Origin: Pseudomonadota bacterium
GTDB taxonomy: Bacteria > Pseudomonadota > Gammaproteobacteria > Burkholderiales > SG8-39
DNA length: 56,958 nucleotides
Assembly: GCA_025352885.1 (NCBI GenBank)
Contig: JANXRZ010000150.1
Span: 1-56,958 of the forward strand
Direction of reading: 5' to 3'
Both the position numbers and the translations under genes were made by a program. Positions within the stretch are counted from its first letter, which is position 1; the number at the start of each line of letters is the position of its first letter. A model generated the notes under the pieces. It made no database searches. It was not told the origin of the DNA and worked only from the letters and a program-made list of their open reading frames with translations. This document shows positions 53,575 through 56,958 of this stretch, in pieces.

Positions 53575-54369
53575 ATGCCGGAACCTCATTCCGGTGTCCT
53601 GCGTGACCCTTCCTGCGTGACCCTTCTCCTCGCCTACCACTGCGTCCTTCCTTCGCCACCGAAGGACAACGTGCATATCCTCCCCACTGCCCTCTTCGAG
53701 CGGCAGGTGGCGCTCATGGCGAAGGCCGGCATCGAGATCGCACCTCCGGACGAGTACTCAGCGGCACCCGCGAACGGGACGCATCGCGTAGGCATCACCT
53801 TCGACGACGGGTACCTGAGCGACCTGCAGTGCGCCGAAGTACTGGCCCGCCACGGCATGCGCGCGCTCTTCTTCATTCCGACGGGCACCATAGGCGCGCC
53901 CGGCTTCATGAGCGGCCCGGACATCAGGAAGCTCGCCCGAATGGGGATGAGAATCGGCTCGCATTCGCATGAGCACGTTCCGCTCGAGTCGGGAAACGCC
54001 CGTTACCAGGCCGCGACCTCGAAGCAGATCCTCGGAACGTTGCTGGGATCGCCAGTCGAGGATTTCGCCTTTCCGGGCGGCGTGAGCAGCGAGCAGACCA
54101 TCGCAGCGGTGCATGCGGCCGGCTACAAGCGTGTGTACACGCTCGAATGGGGGGTGAACGACGAGGCGAACGTGCAGGCGGGCGTCTATCGTCGCAATTG
54201 CCTCGTGCAGGGCATGACCGATGCGCAGTTCATGGACCTGGTCACGGCGAAAAACCAGGTGTCACGACAGGCGCTGTACAAGCTGAAGAAGGCGGCGCGT
54301 CGATTGCTGCCGCACGAGAGCTACTTGCGGCTGCAGCGCTGGTACTGCGGGCTTCAGAAAGGCGCCTAG
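53575..54369 (+). CDS. Polysaccharide deacetylase (NodB domain)
   Basis: A 264-residue carbohydrate esterase family 4 protein. The NodB motifs are GITFDDGYLSD (catalytic Asp77, metal Asp78) and IGSHSHEHVPL (His130, His134). FAFPGG is the third motif. No clear signal peptide is present; a start at a GTG 14 codons in (53617) would begin directly at the domain. The C-terminal basic helix KLKKAARRLLPHESYLRLQRW is unusual. It probably acts on an N-acetylated surface sugar. Confidence 0.85.
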   Translation: MPEPHSGVLRDPSCVTLLLAYHCVLPSPPKDNVHILPTALFERQVALMAKAGIEIAPPDEYSAAPANGTHRVGITFDDGYLSDLQCAEVLARHGMRALFFIPTGTIGAPGFMSGPDIRKLARMGMRIGSHSHEHVPLESGNARYQAATSKQILGTLLGSPVEDFAFPGGVSSEQTIAAVHAAGYKRVYTLEWGVNDEANVQAGVYRRNCLVQGMTDAQFMDLVTAKNQVSRQALYKLKKAARRLLPHESYLRLQRWYCGLQKGA

Positions 54370-54381
54370 TCCGGGGAAAAT

Positions 54382-54457
54382 GTACCGGTACCGGTACGCG
54401 AATTGGCCTGAAAGCCAGTCCGCAAGCCAGTCTTACAAATAGATTCCGGCCAATTCA
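54382..54457. repeat. Palindrome, direct repeat and inverted repeat between convergent genes
   Basis: Three ordered elements fill the gap of about 85 bp. A 16-bp perfect palindrome made of GTACCG units (54382-54397) comes first. GAATTGGCC (54400-54408) is matched by its inverse GGCCAATTC (54448-54456), which overlaps the amidohydrolase stop codon. Between them AAGCCAGTC occurs twice, 12 bp apart (54412-54420, 54424-54432). No T-run accompanies the stems. ACCGGT-centred palindromes occur in LacI-type operators, but a site between gene ends would be unusual. Confidence 0.6.
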
Positions 54458-55840
54458 GGCGGGCATCGCCGGCAGGATGCCGCGCTCCTCGGCGATTTTC
54501 CAGATCTTCCGGGCGCCCGCCGCCGCCGTCTCCATCACCTTTTCTTCGTCCATTGTCAGCAGGCGGCCATCCTTGACCACAGGCTTGCCGTGGATCATCG
54601 CGAACGCCATGTCGGCGCCGTTGCCTTTCCAGACGAGATTCTTGATCGGGTCGAACACCGGCTGGAGGTGCGGCTTGCGCAGGTCGAAGACCAGGAGGTC
54701 GGCTTTCGCGCCGGCCTCGAGACGCCCCAGGTCCGGGCGGTTGAGCGCCTTGCCCCCGTTCAGCGTCGCTGCGCGCATGAGCTCGTGCGCCGTGCCGAAG
54801 TGCGCCTTGCCGAAGTATTGCTTGGACAGGAGCCCGTTGATCCGCAGCTCGCTCACGATGTCCATGCCGATCGAGTCGGTGCCGATCGCGGTGTTGATGC
54901 CGGCCTTGGCGAACCGCGCGTAAGGGAAGTTCATCCCCTCGCGGGCAAAGCTGTAGGCGCAGTTGGCGACATGGGTGCCGGTCGCGGCGAGTTCGCCGAG
55001 TTCCGCGTCAGTCGCGCACCCTGCATGCGCAAGCACGACACGTTCGCCGAGCAAGCCTGTGTCCCGGGCGTACTCCGCCGCGCCCATTCCGTAGCGCGTG
55101 CGGAGCAGTGCCAGCTCCTGCGGTGTCTGCGCAAAGTGCGTCGTAACGAGACAGTCGAGGTCGTCGGCCGCCTTGCGGCAATCGCGAAGCAACTCGGGCA
55201 GGCAGGTGTCCGTCGCGTGCGGGCCGATCGCGACCTGCGCCAACCCTTCCCGGCCTTCGTCCCGTGCCTTGAAGAGCGCGATCGACTTAGCGAGCTGTGC
55301 ATGGCCGTCATTGCCGAAGTCCCAGACCGGGTAGCCGTCCGGGCCGATGCGCGCATTGGAGGACGACATGATGAAAGGCGCGCCGACCGTGCGCAGGCCG
55401 ATGTCCTTGGCCACGTCGAAGAAAATCTCCTGCCCGTGGTGCCACATGTCGAGCACCGTCGTCGTCCCGCCCCGCACGAGATCGATCATGCCAAGCGCCG
55501 TCACCGCGCGGAGTTCCTCGGCGGTGAGTTCCTTTGCGGCCAGCGCCGTCAGCGGGAGCAGGATGGTGTAGACGAGCTTCGGGACCCACGGCTCCATCTC
55601 GAGGTCATCTGCAATACCCCGGAAAAGCCCGCCGCGAATGCAATGGGCGTGGACGTTGACGAAGCCCGGGGTGACGAGGCTGTGCTCGTAGCGCACGACC
55701 GGCGTGCCGGCAGCGGGCGCGTCGGGCGTGACGGCTTCGATGGACGTCCCGTTGACGTAGACGTAGTGATCGCGGAGCAGCACTTGCTCGCCGGCCTTCA
55801 TGCCGAGCACGTAGCGACCGTAGATGACGCTCGTAGTCAT
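54455..55840 (-). CDS. Amidohydrolase family deaminase/chlorohydrolase-like
   Basis: A 461-residue metal-dependent hydrolase of the TrzN/AtzA/cytosine-deaminase group. Metal ligands are in NVHAHC (His64, His66), with further His in IGPHATDT, VLAHAGC and Asp in GTDSIGMD. The C-terminal ADLLVFDLRKPHLQPVFDP is typical of the group, which deaminates or dehalogenates heterocycles such as triazines, guanine or adenosine derivatives. It lies 15 bp after a Bug receptor gene on the same strand, suggesting uptake and hydrolysis of one compound. Confidence 0.88.
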   Translation of the reverse strand: MTTSVIYGRYVLGMKAGEQVLLRDHYVYVNGTSIEAVTPDAPAAGTPVVRYEHSLVTPGFVNVHAHCIRGGLFRGIADDLEMEPWVPKLVYTILLPLTALAAKELTAEELRAVTALGMIDLVRGGTTTVLDMWHHGQEIFFDVAKDIGLRTVGAPFIMSSSNARIGPDGYPVWDFGNDGHAQLAKSIALFKARDEGREGLAQVAIGPHATDTCLPELLRDCRKAADDLDCLVTTHFAQTPQELALLRTRYGMGAAEYARDTGLLGERVVLAHAGCATDAELGELAATGTHVANCAYSFAREGMNFPYARFAKAGINTAIGTDSIGMDIVSELRINGLLSKQYFGKAHFGTAHELMRAATLNGGKALNRPDLGRLEAGAKADLLVFDLRKPHLQPVFDPIKNLVWKGNGADMAFAMIHGKPVVKDGRLLTMDEEKVMETAAAGARKIWKIAEERGILPAMPA

Positions 55841-55855
55841 TCCGCGGTCACGCCA

Positions 55856-56812
55856 TTACTCCGCCGTGATGCCAGCGGCCTTCGTCAGATTGCGCCAGGC
55901 CTCGGTCTGCTCGCGCGCCAGTGCGCCCATGGCCTCGGCTGACAGGAAATTCACCTCCATGGCCTGCCTTTCGATCTGCTGCCGCACTTCGGGCTTCTGC
56001 AGCGTCGCCGCGAGCTCGCGAGAAAGCCGCTCGACGACTTCCTTGGGCAGCTTCGCGGGTCCGAAGAACCCCATCCATGGCACAGCGGGGAAAGGCTGCA
56101 TGCCCGCTTCCAGCATCGGAGGCAGGTCGGGAAGCGTCTTGCTGCGGGTATTGAGAAGCGTGGCCAGGCCCCGGGCGCGGCCGTCGCGCACGTGCTGCGC
56201 AAGGGTGCCGGTGATGAGCATGACCTGGATGCGCCCGCTGATGAGGTCGTTCAGCGCCGTCGTTTCGCTCTTGTAGGGGATCACCTGGAGCTGGAAGCGC
56301 TCGTTCGTCGCCAGAAGCGTCGGGGCGATCGTCGCGGTGGCGCTCGAGCTGCCCGCGTTCAGCTTGCCGGGGTTCGCGCGTCCGTATTCGCCCAATTCCT
56401 TGAGCGTCTTTGCCGGAACGTCCGGATGGACCGCCCAGAAGAAACTGAAGTTGCCGATGCCGGCGATGGGCGTGAACTCGAGTGGGTCGAACGGCACGCT
56501 CTTGCGAAGGGACGGCAGCGCAGAAATTTGTGTCGAGGTGGCGAAGAACACCGTGTAGCCGTCGGCCGGCGCCTTGGCGACTTGCTCACCAGCCACGATG
56601 CCATCTGCGCCCGGGCGGTTATCGATGACGACCGGCTGGCCGAGCTGCTGTGAAAGCGCTGCGGCGATGATCCGCGCGATCACGTCTGTGGCGCCGCCGG
56701 TGCCGAAAGCGACGACTGCGCGGAGGGGCTTGGTGGGATAGCCCTGCGCGTGTCCGAATAACGGCGTCGCAAGTGTGAAAATCAATGCAGCCAGCGCCAG
56801 GGATCGTTTCAT
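55856..56812 (-). CDS. Tripartite tricarboxylate transporter receptor (Bug/TctC family)
   Basis: A 318-residue periplasmic binding protein. A signal peptide (about 1-23, ALAALIFTLATPLFGHAQ) precedes YPTKPLRAVVAFGTGGATDVIAR and the VIPYKSETTALNDLISG segment. The usual PPGGG of the family is FGTGG here. ATG 56812 has the strong purine-rich GGGGG upstream. No TctAB genes follow; the amidohydrolase gene does, and may act on its ligand. Confidence 0.92.
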   Translation of the reverse strand: MKRSLALAALIFTLATPLFGHAQGYPTKPLRAVVAFGTGGATDVIARIIAAALSQQLGQPVVIDNRPGADGIVAGEQVAKAPADGYTVFFATSTQISALPSLRKSVPFDPLEFTPIAGIGNFSFFWAVHPDVPAKTLKELGEYGRANPGKLNAGSSSATATIAPTLLATNERFQLQVIPYKSETTALNDLISGRIQVMLITGTLAQHVRDGRARGLATLLNTRSKTLPDLPPMLEAGMQPFPAVPWMGFFGPAKLPKEVVERLSRELAATLQKPEVRQQIERQAMEVNFLSAEAMGALAREQTEAWRNLTKAAGITAE

Positions 56813-56822
56813 TTGAGGCCCC

Positions 56823-56951
56823 CTACTCCCACTCAATCATCAACGGCACTTCTAAACCGTTGTCACGTATAGAGCTTTTTTCAGCGAGTAGCATTTCTAC
56901 CGTCAGATCTACCGTCATTTGCATCTGATACCCAAAATTAGCATTCAGCAT
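56823..56951 (-). other. 42-codon AT-rich open frame at the window edge
   Basis: On the minus strand ATG 56951 opens a 42-codon frame that stops at TAG 56825-56823, 11 bp before the Bug receptor ATG. Residues such as VDLTVEMLLAEK and NGLEVPLMIEWE look protein-like and faintly recall an oxidoreductase C-terminus. An in-frame TAG lies just before the ATG, so it is either a tiny gene or the broken end of one beyond the window. Codons (GTA, TTA, ATA, AAA) are far more AT-rich than those of its neighbours. The direct repeat TCTACCGTCA (56896-56905, 56908-56917) lies inside it. Confidence 0.25.
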
Positions 56952-56958
56952 CTATCGG

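Overview
The window is a GC-rich stretch of a betaproteobacterial chromosome, most likely from the Burkholderiales or a close relative. This rests on gene order, on a zinc-free ribosomal protein L32, on the small families DUF4845, DUF4936 and YgfX, and on two orphan Bug (TctC-type) periplasmic receptors. No phage, insertion sequence, CRISPR array or origin was seen. All assignments come from reading the sequence and from knowledge of the families; no search was run.

Positions 1-31218 are almost entirely conserved housekeeping DNA. A tRNA-Asn and a class I aminotransferase face uvrB. RNase E lies divergent from rluC, which leads an operon with a HAD phosphatase, a Rieske protein and SppA. A Maf protein is divergent from the lipid block yceD-rpmF-plsX-fabH-fabD-fabG-acpP-fabF. 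The envelope-stress block ygfX-rpoE-rseA-rseB-degP follows. A glutaredoxin-like gene then leads into lepA-lepB-DUF4845-rnc-era-recO-pdxJ-acpS-nagZ-uvrC-pgsA, where many genes overlap or nearly touch. tRNA-Gly, tRNA-Cys and, on the opposite strand, tRNA-Leu close this half.

Positions 31412-39155 form a catabolic module. pxpB-pxpC-pxpA (5-oxoprolinase) and a 2-keto-4-pentenoate hydratase-family gene run rightward. They converge on a leftward operon: a NicX-like ring-cleaving dioxygenase, an alpha/beta hydrolase, an acyl-CoA dehydrogenase and an acyl-CoA ligase. pxpA carries what looks like a one-base deletion close to its end.

Positions 39248-45572 return to conserved genes: DUF1178, an ankyrin-repeat protein, the leftward mltG-tmk-holB run, the rightward ygfZ-DUF4936-NRDE run and a GNAT acetyltransferase. 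Positions 45629-48622 pair a fused class II aldolase/short-chain dehydrogenase with mtnA, which suggests a salvage route for 5-deoxypentoses or methylthioribose ending in DHAP. Then come arsC-like, tadA and a signal-less L,D-transpeptidase (leftward), an ATP-dependent DNA ligase, a PIG-L deacetylase, a Bug receptor, a polysaccharide deacetylase, and a second Bug receptor in one operon with an amidohydrolase. An AT-richer scrap with a 42-codon frame ends the window.

The points most worth a second look are the aldolase/SDR-mtnA pair, the NicX-like operon, the pxpA frameshift, and a recurring arrangement in which a -10-like hexamer sits exactly 6 nt before the ATG, hinting at leaderless mRNAs.
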